DNA of 64,000 bases, from positions 1-64,000 of the forward strand of contig JAMKCH010035929.1 of NCBI GenBank assembly GCA_023653785.1. The letters run 5' to 3'. Below are positions 1 through 10,929 of the stretch, one piece after another. A model generated the notes under the pieces. That model worked only from the letters and a program-made list of their open reading frames with translations, was not told the origin of the DNA and did no database searches. The translations under genes and the position numbers were made by a program. The DNA is from Ophioderma brevispina. Lineage: Eukaryota; Echinodermata; Ophiuroidea; Amphilepidida; Ophiodermatidae. The first letter of the stretch is position 1; the number at the start of each line of letters is the position of its first letter.

Positions 1-555
1 GGAAAAAAAGCATCAGGAACTGGTGCATTAGAATGGTGTAATCTTTTTAGAGGCACGTTTTCTTTCATCGATTGGTTTTTGCACATAATTATTTAGAAAA
101 TCAGGCCGATCGATATTGGAACATAGGAAATGCACACTGATAACTAACATAACATATGACACACAGATTTTTATTGTGCTTGTGCTTATGCAACACTGTA
201 ATACCCGAGGTCTGCGCAACAACAAACAACGCTGCGCTGTTTTGGGAGAGAAATCGGTTATAGGCCTTGGGCTATTCCATAATACACACACTTTTGATTT
301 TTCTTGTTTATATTTCTATGGTATGGCCAGAAGTAAGGAGTAATATCATATTTTTCTGCATTACATGCACATCGCGATAAGTCGTCAGCTTTGATGGTGC
401 ACAATACAAAGTCGGCGTGCTCAATTCACACATGAATCGGTACGTGCAAGTGATGACAACACTCCTTGCTTCTTTGCATCCAAAGTATACTAGACACACT
501 CTTGTTTTTCTGCGTATCTACATTGTCACAAACGTTTTTTCTTATTAATTTCCAG
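1..555. other. No supported gene; intergenic or intronic sequence
   Basis: I see only short unsupported open frames. The last 20 or so bases form a good pyrimidine-rich splice acceptor (ending TTCCAG) leading into the candidate exon that starts at 556. Confidence 0.5.
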
Positions 556-656
556 ATACATTTGGTGAATCAAGGCGTTAGACTTCCTAAAAGATGGTGG
601 AACGGGAAGCACAGATATTTGGTTTGTTGGATTTCCTCTCAAAGCAGAATGCCAAG
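556..656 (+). CDS. Candidate first coding exon (ATG at 594), unrecognised protein
   Basis: A T-rich run ending TTCCAG gives a strong acceptor before 556, and AAG|GTAGGG gives a strong donor after 656. Inside, an ATG at 594 in acceptable context opens a frame of exactly 21 codons (MVEREAQIFGLLDFLSKQNA followed by K) that ends in phase 0 at the donor. Bases 556-593 would be 5' untranslated sequence. The same stretch is also open in another frame, so the reading frame rests on the ATG, the amphipathic-looking peptide and the phase match to the next candidate exon at 1110. I recognise no family from this peptide. It could be a chance combination of splice-like signals. Confidence 0.35.
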
Positions 657-784
657 GTAGGGAAGATGCTGGTCTGTCCTTTCCTATTAATCTCTGATTT
701 AAGGTCTAATTAGGTTAAATATCTGATTATCCAAGGCTAAAGTAATACTTTTGTTTTTCTTATCTATATTTGTATTATTATAGT

Positions 785-1075
785 TATGAATGAGTTTTGG
801 AAGCAAAATGCCGCCCTCCCCTCTCCTCCTTCCCTTCCCCTCCTCTCTTCCCTCTCCTCTTCCCCTCGCCTCTCGTCCCCTCCCTTCCCTTCCCCTCTCC
901 TCTCCGCCCCTCTCTTCCCCTTGCCTTCCCTGCCCTGACCTGCCTGCCCTGCCCTGCCCCTGGCGCCTGGCCCGCCCACCCCCCCCCCCCCGCCCACCCC
1001 ACCCCCACCCCCCCGCCCTCCTTCTCCCAACCCAACCCGCCCTTCCTTCTCCCCTCCCCTCTCTTCCCCTACCTG
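785..1075. repeat. C/T-rich low-complexity tract
   Basis: About 290 bases made almost only of C and T on the plus strand (CCCTCTCC-type words, then a run of C around 980-1015). It creates long artificial open frames on both strands. It would sit inside the intron between the candidate exons at 556 and 1110. Confidence 0.9.
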
Positions 1076-1109
1076 ACTTGACAGAAATAATCTCTTGTCC
1101 CCAAAAAAG

Positions 1110-1184
1110 AATAGTCGTGGAGTTTGCAAAATGGCTGTTCCACTACTTGTACCTGCACATGGGGATTGTTATTTCTACATCAAG
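1110..1184 (+). CDS. Candidate second exon with a GDC motif (possibly OTU-like)
   Basis: AAAAAAG precedes and AAG|GTCAGC follows a 75-base stretch of 25 codons, phase 0 at both ends, so it joins in frame with the exon at 556-656. The peptide ends VPAHGDCYFYIK. Known for the family: OTU cysteine proteases carry a DG(N/D)C(L/F)-type catalytic motif, and GDCYF resembles it. About 130 bases on, after another acceptor-like site (ACAG at 1309-1312), a different frame reads RAFDALCHSI and later EHRHVKKETAQYFNEVV, which also resembles OTU helices, but it carries a stop and does not join in phase. The donor is weak. The OTU idea is a guess from short motifs, and the locus may be a pseudogene. Confidence 0.28.
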
Positions 1185-3340
1185 GTCAGCAGCTCTGGAA
1201 TCCAGTAGTTGTCTCACCACTACCATAATCTATGATGTGGTGAAGGATAAAATCACCCATCTCTTGGGTAACTATAATAATAACCTTTGCTGTTGTGACT
1301 TTCTGATTACAGTAGAGCCTTTGATGCATTGTGTCATAGCATTCCTTTGTACGCGTAGGCTTGTTTTAGAGTGGGCGGAAACGGAAGAGAGCATCGACAT
1401 GTTAAGAAAGAAACTGCACAGTATTTTAATGAGGTTGTACGAACTGTTGAAGAGTAATGGCAGTCGATAAAATTTTTTTTACAATCATTTCCTTGTAGTC
1501 AAAATGACTTAGGAAAACCTCAAAATATCCTGGGAGATCAGGCACTCGGACAAATTCAGATCTTGCTAAAAAAACAGACAACTGGCTTAAAAGGTAAAAA
1601 AGGTCGTCGGTCGTCAGTAATTTGTATAGTTACGCTCAGAGCACACAACACTGGGAGTTTTTAGACCAATTTGGCCTAAATCACACACTGCTTGCATGCT
1701 TGTTCCTGGGACTAAAAACATGCTTTTATGGTGTAGCATAGCCAAAGGTGTTTTATACAAATGCCCATATTGCACTGTGCATGGTGCCTATCTGTACTGG
1801 TAACTAACACATGGCAGTACTTCAGATGATACAGGTGTTCAGAAGTCTACGAACCACAGACATTTCTGATCATCTAAAATTACCTAAGTACTAATGACTT
1901 TTTGTGCTAAAATGAGTGTTAAAAAAAAGTGGGGTTTAATGTGTTAAGAATAGGATTTTTTTGGATCACAAAATTGGAAATTGCCCAAAAACGGTGCATG
2001 TGGGTATCGATAACACCGTCTGAAGCATATCAATGTGACATGTTGAATCAATGGGGCAGACACCAATTCAGTTACAGACAATACTGTAATCAAAATCAGA
2101 CCCAAGCTTTTCAACTATGCAAAAAAGAAATGTGCAATTTAGTGATCGCGAGTGACTCATGGCCAACCTGGAAGAGAATAGTCAACTATCTGTCTTATAA
2201 ACAAACCCTTTGTATCGCCTAGATGTTCACATTGTCTGTAGCTTGCTTAACACTAAAGTTTATCACCGATTTTTAATTTCGACGCGAGAGCAAAAACGTG
2301 ATTTTGTAAGCCTTGTTGACCAAAATGGCACACATATTTGGTCATAACTTCCAAACCAACCTCCTTTAGCCCAAGATTTCACAGTTAAATATAAAAATAG
2401 TACTTCTTCATGTACCGAATTTTGACCATTTTCCAATAAAATCCTGGGCGTCTGCGGACAAGGGTATTTAGTAGCAGTCGAGTGATGGGCCCGAATGTCC
2501 TACCTCAATCAAGTAGCACCTATGTATATTTTATTTTTATGTGTTTTTTGGCAGGTGGTCCTGTCAGAGATTAAAGAATCCCACCTGCTAGATGATCTTA
2601 AACCAGAATCCTAGACAGCTGACACAACAACGCCTCTGTGCGGATGTAGATGTATCTGTGCATTAGAAAGGTAGCCTTAGGATACTAATGGCCTGACCTG
2701 ATTAGCCTAGTGGTGTCTGCTCTTTTAAATGCTATTGATTTAATAACACTGCAGTCAGATTTGATGGAACTTAGTTACTTTTGGTATTTTCATATGCATA
2801 TTTCAATGGATTTTAAATTGGAAATTTAAATTGAAATGATCACCGGTAGACATTTACAAATTTTCTTAAATGGTAAAAATTAATATGTATGTTTTTTAAT
2901 TTAAATTAAGCAAAATGATTCTGATGTTATGTTTTTTTTGGGGGGTCAACTTTTAAAAGGTGCAACAGAGATTTTGATGCATCCATATAATGTGTCACAT
3001 ATGTAGTGATTTTCATATAGATTTAGATGCTCATAGATTTCTTGATAATAACGTATGCTAAACAGAAATGTCACATACAATCAAAACAAACGATGAAAAC
3101 AAAAGGTGATGTTTATTTTTTGCATGTTTTCAATATAAAAAACAGAGTCTGAATTTTTCAATATATTGCTCCAATCCGACATGAGAAATTTCACAATATT
3201 TGTACAAAGAAATAATTGTCAGCTATCCTTTCAGATGGAGATATTTAGATGTGTATGGCTGCATATTTTTTGCTTCGAGTGCATTGGCCAAAAATCAAAT
3301 GCAACATGCGTTCAGTTTGAGCGAAGAATAATGGCACAAT
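1185..3340. other. No supported gene; AT-rich unique-looking sequence
   Basis: Apart from the broken OTU-like frame at about 1,313-1,460 mentioned under the preceding exon, I see only short open frames (one of 97 codons at 1,929-2,222 with no recognisable motif) and no repeats shared with the rest of the window. Confidence 0.5.
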
Positions 3341-3348
3341 GAGTCTAG

Positions 3349-3796
3349 TCAAACTGGACGCAAGTGCTTGATTTTTTGTTTAATGCACAAGAAACTAAAA
3401 AGATGCCGAACCTTAAAACCTAATTCCCAGAAATGTTTATTACAGCAGTAGTACATATTTTTACAACAAATCTGAAATACGTCATGAATCCAATCAGTGA
3501 TGTTTGCAATGAAATTAATGCCACACCGGCCCATAAAATGAATCAATCTAACGTCGCGCGTAGCGTTCTTAGGCACAACCGCGTTACGCTCTTTACATAC
3601 GCACGTGCAGTGACACATATCAATGCGTGATTTTTGTCCAATCAATTTCTCCTCTAATAACCGTTTTGAATCCATTGAAAGCTTTGCATCCAAGTAAATC
3701 TCTTGTTGCAGCACCTTTAAGTCATGCAATATTGGATGACTGAATGCAAAAACAGAATGTCCGATATATTTTGCAAATGTTTTTCTTGAGTGCTAG
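3349..3796 (-). CDS. Unrecognised long open stretch, about 149 codons
   Basis: The frame is open from a stop near 3,797 down to 3,349. The upstream half reads as ordinary helical protein (for example HDLKVLQQEIYLDAKLSMDS, then KRLLEEKLIGQK). The downstream half (below about 3,610) is cysteine-rich and lies in a segment with GCGTTACGC-type words that recur near 51,200, so it looks like repeat sequence rather than the same exon. A possible donor (GTATGT) lies at about 3,600. The first internal ATG is at 3,727-3,729. No family is recognised; it may be an exon running into intronic repeat, or a chance frame. Confidence 0.22.
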
Positions 3797-3799
3797 TTA

Positions 3800-5100
3800 A
3801 ACATGTAACATCTGGTCTTAATCCAATTTGCACTTGCATGCTCAGGGCATAGAAATGAGCATGAGAGCTTCGGGAGTACATCTCCCCGAAATCTTGATAA
3901 GTGACAGAAAATAATTTGAAAAAAAAATATGGCACAAATTTCATGTGATATGAATATACATGATTGCATCCAAAAGTTTTTTGTAGTCCTACAAAGCTAC
4001 ACACCCTGGTAATGTTTGAACAAGTAGTTCTTTAAAAAATGCAGGAGGAATTTTCTGACAATTGTTCAAGATTTTGCTCCTTAGATCACGAAAGGTAAAT
4101 TTTGTTGAATTGTCGTGAGCATGTTAGGGCCCTTCACAATTAATTAACGAGTTTCCTGTTTTAGGTTTGAAAATATGACGAGTAACATTTATTATTAATT
4201 ATTTCGAAGTAAAAGTTTGGCAGTTGCATATATGGACATATATTTCGGCCATTTGACTGTATAAAACTAAAGGTATACTATGTTTAACACTTTTATTACA
4301 CTGTTCTCATCATCTGTAGCAGTGCGGAGGCTTTGCCAGAGCTAGTAAACTATCATTTAAATTATTTATTTTTAAATAGAAATCCTATTTTCATGCCTGA
4401 TTTGGGCAAATATGTTTTATCGGTTCTCTGAGACATGTACTATAATAAAAAGCCATGCGTCAATGATTGGGATCAAGTTAGTGTTGCGAGTTGCAGTAAA
4501 ATTTGACCTGGTTTCCTTAATGGAATCATAACTTGTTCTATCCAATACCTTTGAGTAACATTCATTTTAAAGCCCGAGTGTTAACTTTATCCACATTAAA
4601 ACTGCTGTTTCTGTGTCACCATGGCCCTATATCAAACAACAGGTGTAGGACGAAGCAAGGCTACTTCCTTTTAGGATGTGTTTGAAACATCTAGACTTAG
4701 AACCAACACTGATTTTTTTTGGGGGGGCCATCAAAGTTCAGCAGTAAATGAAACTTGCACTTGCAATCAAATACTATTAATTACATGCCCAGGGATTGCA
4801 ACAGCTTGTTGGGGGTGAAATCCACCAAACCCCCTCCCCCCAAAAAAACAATCCTAACAAAGATTGAAAACACACACACACACAATAAAACAAAACAATA
4901 AAAAGGATAATTATTCAATGAAAAAGCATGACCATTCTGTTTAAAATATATGCCAGCTGTTTCTCCGACTTCATGGCTCTGTATCAACACATGTTTGTAG
5001 ACAGATAGCCCTATTATCTAGAAACACTGAATTAGCTGCTACCTGGGTGAGCATTGGGCATTCTACAAAATCTCATACATGTACCTCCCAGGAAAAAAGT
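3800..5100. other. No supported gene
   Basis: AT-rich sequence with a short CA run near 4,872-4,883 and a C/G homopolymer pair near 4,718 and 4,830. Nothing recognisable. Confidence 0.5.
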
Positions 5101-5104
5101 CTCT

Positions 5105-5460
5105 ATACCGTCAAATTCCAAACCCACATCTGTACCAACTTTTCTAAAAAACACCCAACCCAAATTGGTGCCTTTGATCAAAAAAGTGTCAAAATGCACC
5201 CATAGCAATTGTGTTCATTGGCTCAGCTGAAACCACCATCTATCACCAAAATTCAGAAAAAGTGTCCAAAAAGGCAGACATAACTTTAAAAATCAAACCC
5301 CATCTCTGTACCAAATTTTCACAAAGACAAGCGCCCAAATTTGTGGCCGTTTGAGCAAATTGGAAAAAAAATACATGCCATTGTTTTCATTGGGACATTG
5401 GTCCTCTGCTGAAACCCACCAAAATCTGAAAAGTGCCCCAAAGGAAAATTTTGCCTCTCA
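5105..5460. repeat. Two-copy diverged tandem repeat, about 190 bp unit
   Basis: The order of words in 5,105-5,275 (CAAATTCCAAACCC, CTGTACCAA, CCAAATTGGTGCC, TTCATTGG, GCTGAAACC, AAAGTGTCC) repeats in 5,290-5,460 (ATCAAACCCC, CTGTACCAA, CCAAATTTGTGGCC, TTCATTGG, GCTGAAACCC, AAAGTGCCC). No coding meaning was found. Confidence 0.6.
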
Positions 5461-5469
5461 CAGAGACTG

Positions 5470-7955
5470 GAGTCCGTCTCAGTCACACGGACTGTGTCAA
5501 ATTTAACTTTCTTCCTTCCCATAACGCTTAACTACATGTCGTATGGCCATAAAACTGGACCAATATTTAATTTACAAGTGACAACAACAACAAATCGTCT
5601 GGTTTCACTGAAACATGTGTGTAGTCGCATATATTGGTCATGGGAACACATGTGGAGGTAGTCAATTTTGAACACTCACACACACTTTTTTCTGTTCGTA
5701 TGGTCTAATTTCTTAAACTCGTGGCTATATCGAATGTCAGAACACATTATATTTCCAAAGAAATGATATTCATTAAAGGGATTAGCAGCGATATTGGAGA
5801 GACAATCGAAAAATGGTGGAATGCCTTTCTTTTAAGACATTCTAATCAGGGATAATGTGTACATTCCATATGACTGCTTTAATGTATAAACAAACCACCA
5901 TTAGTGAAAAAATGAATTATTTGAGAAAATTTGTCATGCCGTCTTCCGCAAATAGACATACAGCAATGACTCTCAAAATCTACAATAAACAGCATATTGT
6001 GGTTTACCTAAAGCAACAAGGAAAAAAAATATACAAAGATCAATATGTTTGTGTTTGAAACGTCAAGCTGTATTGATCAGGGTGCACAATATCACGCTAA
6101 AATTTGGGATTTCACAGAGAAAGGCTTGTTTTCGTCTCACTCAAACAAGTCTGATTTTTGATACGCACGTATAGAATTAAAGAATCAGATAGAAAATTAC
6201 GGCTTGTCTTTTAATACACAGACGGAAAGCCACCACTTGCAGGTAATGTTGTATATCCTGCCATTAACAAAATCAAAATATGAATTTTTGATGATTTTTG
6301 TCGATGTTTTGATTAGCAAATCGCTGCTATCCCTTTAATTTATGGTAGCTTAAACAAGCCCTGGATCATCAAAGAGTTATCAAACGAAAGTTGAACTGGA
6401 AAATCTCTATGCAGACAAGTCAGTTCGACTATTCCTCCTAGCAAGACAACGGGTAGAATAGAATACGAACTTCCACTGACATCACAATGCGTGCGTAAAA
6501 GACAAGCATCTCGGATACACGAAAGTAGTGGAGTTTTTTCTACAGTATGGCGCTGTATCTTTTGCGACATTTCTGGGGATTACCGACCACCAGTGGTTAG
6601 CGGTAACTTTCAAACAAGGGGTTCTCAAAAGCCCCTGAACCCCCCCTAATTTTGAAAAACCTGGGGGCTTTTTTCCAAAAACCGGGTTTTTTGAAAATCC
6701 AGTGATTTTTTTCTTCTCCCCCTTCTCCGAATCCCACAATGTGGAATGGAGACTTTTGCGTATGCGTCGTAACCTTTTGAATCAAAGTGTGAAAATAACG
6801 TAATGACAACCTTTTGAGTTTGTCACCCTTATAGTATATTGTTTAAAAAATTTTCATCAACATATTATCAATGATTCCTGTGGTCCTTGCTTCTTCTTAA
6901 ACCCCTTCCATCATGCATTGCTGGGCAAGCAGGTGCGGTATACTAAGTAATGAAGAAACAAGATAGCTCCCAGCATGCTACTCAGCAATAGGGGTTCAAA
7001 TTTTCGTGGTAATTGCGCTCCCGGTACCTGAACTATTTTTCGAGCGGGTACCGGGACTCGAAATGTGTTATGTTTCCAAGAAATAACTAGAAAAAGAGCG
7101 AGTAAGCACCCCGGAAGCGGCACATATTGACATACCAGTATGAACTAATTGGATTTACTACGTTCAAACCGGTGCCGAATTAATTTCAGAAATCGCAAAC
7201 TTACCGCAAAAATTTCGGAATCATTCCATTATGAAATCAAGTGTATATTTTTGAACTATCAATTCATAAGAATTTAAAATTTGTGTTTAAAATGTGCTAA
7301 ATAACTAAATTTGTAGCGACACAACTGTTTCCCCAGGCGCCTCTTGAATGTACTAAAAGGATGGGACTCTCCATTCATAAACTGCCGCCGTACCACGTAG
7401 CCATCAAAAAAAATCATCGTCAATAAATTTCCTTAAACTATAAACTACAGTTAACCATTCGGCAAATGTATGACGCTCAGTCTGAACAACATAAAAGTGC
7501 GCATAATGCTCCGATACTGGCGTCGTAACCGAGAACTTGTCTTCTGCGCATCTGTACCAACCCTATGGAACAATTTTCTAATACACTGACATGGGCGCCT
7601 GTTATTATTTTAAAACTTGCAACTCCCTAATACTTTCTCTCTTTTCACCCTCCCAATGCGAACTCGTTGGAATTTTAGTAGCGAATGTGTTTTCCTGTTT
7701 ATCATTACATATTCATAATAATTTTTCAAACGTACCGAAAACTGTGTTTCGTACATGTGTGAAGGTCCTACTCAAGCCACTTTTTATACAGCTGCAGGTA
7801 CAGCTTACACTATTCTAAATTGCAATTGCTATTGGTTCAATTTAGTGGATCTGGATTCCGGAATTGTCTATATCATGTTATGTATTTATCTGTAAATAGT
7901 AAAGATTTCAATAGTCTGCTGCCAAGATTTATTTCACAATGATCTATTTACTTAT
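5470..7955. other. No supported gene
   Basis: Short frames only. A segment at 6,600-6,700 rich in CCCC and TTTTT words (GGGCTTTTTTCCAAAAACC) weakly resembles one near 44,500. Nothing else stands out. Confidence 0.45.
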
Positions 7956-7961
7956 TGGTGA

Positions 7962-9425
7962 CCAATAAATTGAAAATAATCAGCATGGAGATGTGCGATT
8001 CCATTGCCTGATCACTTTTGAGTTTGTCAATCTTTTTTATTATGTGAATTTCAATCTGAAGAAGACTTGTATTGTGCCTCACTGTATGGTGTATGTTCCG
8101 ACATGTTTCTCAACACTCGCGGCATGAGATGTAAATGCCATATTTTTTGCTTAATCCTAAAAAATAATTAAAATACCCATGCTTAATGGTGAGATTAATC
8201 CATAATTAACGGCTTATATAGGGAACTTGGGCTGGTGGATGGCAAAGATTGTAATATAAATACGGTAATTTAATGTTTGAAGTATCACAGAAACAACGTG
8301 AATCTTGCAATGTGTCTTCATCGAACTAGGCCAAGTCCCGTAAGATTCCACTTCGCAGTCGAGTTCGTACAACTAAAAACAGAGAAAAGTCGGATACTTA
8401 CATAAAATTTTAATTTTTGCGCGATTCATAAAAATTGCGCGCTGCGCGCAAAACGCAACTTAGCGATAACCCTTACAGAACCTACTTTTTTTTTTTAAAC
8501 AACGATCTGACGCCGGGAATGAAGAATACAAATTCGTCCGAAATCGGCAAAATTGGTGAAAAAAATTACTTTTTATGGGAAAACGTGAAATATTAAATTC
8601 TGGCAAATATTTGGAATATTTTACGCGGTGATGATTTCGAACGCCGGGCGGTAAACAGGAAACTCAGAATACTTGTGAATGGCCTTATGATCTTACAACT
8701 AACATCGGCACCACTTACTGTAAGATTAAGAAGTTAATGACTTTCAATATGGAAGTGCCAAGTGGGTAATACAGTCAAATACATCTCTAAGTGTACTTCG
8801 GCTTAAGTCTATCTTCAGAGGGAGGTAGCAGATTGCAAATGGAATAGCCAATGGAGTGATTCTTAAAAACAAACACACACACCCCTGGTCTATGGAAGAC
8901 ATGAGTAATATCTTCCAATGGTAGTATGCATAGAGAATTAAAGATAGGATTTGTTGTTTTGCCTATCTAATATCATGTCATATTGGATAAAAAATATTGG
9001 ACTGCCCATCCACTCCAGTATGATCCCTTATCATTTATATCAGGCTTCCGAGAGGTCAAAGAAATCTTTGTATTGTACTTTTTTTGGGGTAAAAGTCCCG
9101 CGGTGCAATACAATTAGTGCTTTTTAATATGTAATTCGCATCCGCGCTTTTAGTGAGAATGCATTATTGACAACACTGTAAATCGTTTGCCAGTTAGACT
9201 ACAAACACTGTCAACACAAGGTTTGGTTTGAGCAGCCTGATCCTTTAAAATAATAATAATATTTGAATGGCTTTTTTTGTATGATACAAGAATAAAATGC
9301 ACTCGAGCTAGAAAATTTTTTCTAGCTTGTGCAACATATTCTTGTATCATTCAAAGCCTTCAATATTATATGAAATTACTAGGGCAAAACAACAAATCCT
9401 ATTTAAAAAAAAGTTAAACTATTTT
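7962..9425. repeat. Direct tandem duplication, copy 1 of a 1.47-kb unit
   Basis: From AAATTGAAAATAATCA at about 7,965 to the AAAAAGTTAAAC boundary near 9,415, this block matches 9,430-10,925 along its whole length in the same orientation and with no spacer. Differences are dominated by one- or two-base insertions and deletions. It contains GCGCGCTGCGCGC palindromic words near 8,440 and the hairpin at 9,258-9,367. No coding sequence is visible. Confidence 0.85.
9258..9367. mobile_element. 110-bp hairpin (foldback) element, copy in tandem unit 1
   Basis: The left arm AATGGCTTT...TGATACAAGAATA is matched by the inverted right arm TATTCTTGTATCA...AAAGCC, with a CTAGAAAA/TTTTCTAG core. The element is nearly all stem, typical of a MITE-like foldback or the DNA of an RNA hairpin. 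The duplicate unit carries the same structure at 10,765-10,874. Confidence 0.7.
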
Positions 9426-10925
9426 CCCTCTTAAATTGAAAATAATCAAGCATGAAGATGTGCGAATCCATTGCGATCCACTTTTGAGTTGGTCACGCTT
9501 TTTTATTATGTGAAAGGTTCCAATCGGAAGAGACGTCTGTATTGTTGCCTGCACTGTAGTGTGTATGTTCCGACATGGTCCAAACACTCGCGGCATGAGA
9601 TTGTAAATGCAATATTTTTTGCTTCATCCTAAAAAAATATTCAAATACACCAGGCTTAATGGTGAGATTAATCCATAATTATGGCTTATATGAGGGAACT
9701 GGGATGGATGGATGGCAAAGATTGTATTATAATATACGGCGTGAATTATGCTTTGAGTATCACAGAACAACGTGGGGGGAATCTTTGCAATGTGTTCTCA
9801 TTGAGTAACATATAGGCCAAACGTCCGTAAGATTTTACACGTTCGCAGTTCGGGTGTCGTACAACTAAAAAAAGAGGAAAAGTCGGATAAACTTACCTAA
9901 AATTTTAGATTTTTTGCGCCGATTTCATTAAAAAATTTGCGCGCTGCGCGCAAAAACGACAACTTAGCGCGAACACTGCCGACATACTTTTTTTTTTTAC
10001 CCGATCTGACGTCGGGAATGAAGAATACAAAAATTCAAGTCCGAAAAATCGTCAAGAATTTGGTGAAAAAAATACGTTTTATGGGAAAACGTGTGAAATA
10101 ATTAAAGTCTGGCAAATAATTAAGTATTTTACGCGGTGATGATTTCGAACGCGGGCGGTAACCAGGAAACTCAGAATAATTGTGAATGGCCTTATGATTT
10201 TACACTTAAAATCAGGCAACATTACTGTAAGATTAAGAAGTATGAATTTCAAATGGAATGCAAAGTGGGTAAACCGTCAGTCAAAATACACTCTAATGTA
10301 ACATTCTGCTAATGTCTATCTTCAAGAGGGAGGGTACAGATTGCAAATGGATAGCCACATGGAAGTGAGTCATTTTTAAAAACACACACCACCCACTGGT
10401 TCTGGAAAGAAGATGAGTAATTCTTCCAGATGGCTGTTTAGGATGCATAGAGAATTAAAGATAGGATTTGTTGTTTGGCCTATCTAATATCATGTATATT
10501 GGATTATATAAAAAATATGGGACTGCCCATCCACTCCAGTATGATACATTATCATTTAGATCAGGCTTCCGAGTGGTGCAAAGGAAATCTTGTATTGTAC
10601 TGTTTGGTAAAAGTCCCGGGATGCAATACAATATGTTTTTAATATTGTTATCGCATCCGAGAGTTTAGTGAGAATGCATTATTGAAACATGTTCGTTTGC
10701 CAGTTAGACTACAACACTGTCAACTCAAGGTTTGGTTTGAGTCAGCCTGATACTTAAATAATACTAATATGAATGGCTTTTTTTGTACGATACAAGAATA
10801 GATGCCGAGCTAGAAAATATTTTTCTAGCTTGTGCAAATATTCTTGTATCATAGTCAAAGCCATTCAATATTTATATGAATAGTAAATAGGCAAAACAAA
10901 CAAATACTAGTTAAAAAGTAAAACT
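9426..10925. repeat. Direct tandem duplication, copy 2 of the 1.47-kb unit
   Basis: Matches 7,962-9,425 in order and orientation (for example ACACTCGCGGCATGAGAT in both, GCGCGCTGCGCGC in both). Both copies show one-base slips in homopolymers relative to each other, which suggests unpolished long-read sequence as well as or instead of biological divergence. Confidence 0.85.
10765..10874. mobile_element. 110-bp hairpin element, copy in tandem unit 2
   Basis: Same inverted arms and CTAGAAAA/TTTTCTAG core as the hairpin at 9,258-9,367. Its presence in both units means the element was there before the duplication, or that the two units are two alleles of one locus. Confidence 0.7.
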
Positions 10926-10929
10926 TATT

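Noticed and set aside
764..1129. Long open frames on both strands (Gly/Glu-rich or Pro/Ser-rich)
   Set aside because: They are produced by the C/T-only tract, which lacks stops in most frames; no domain or splice context.
9258..9367. Could be an artefact of a hairpin-adapter read
   Set aside because: Such artefacts give kilobase-scale inverted copies; this arm is about 50 bases and is present in both tandem units.
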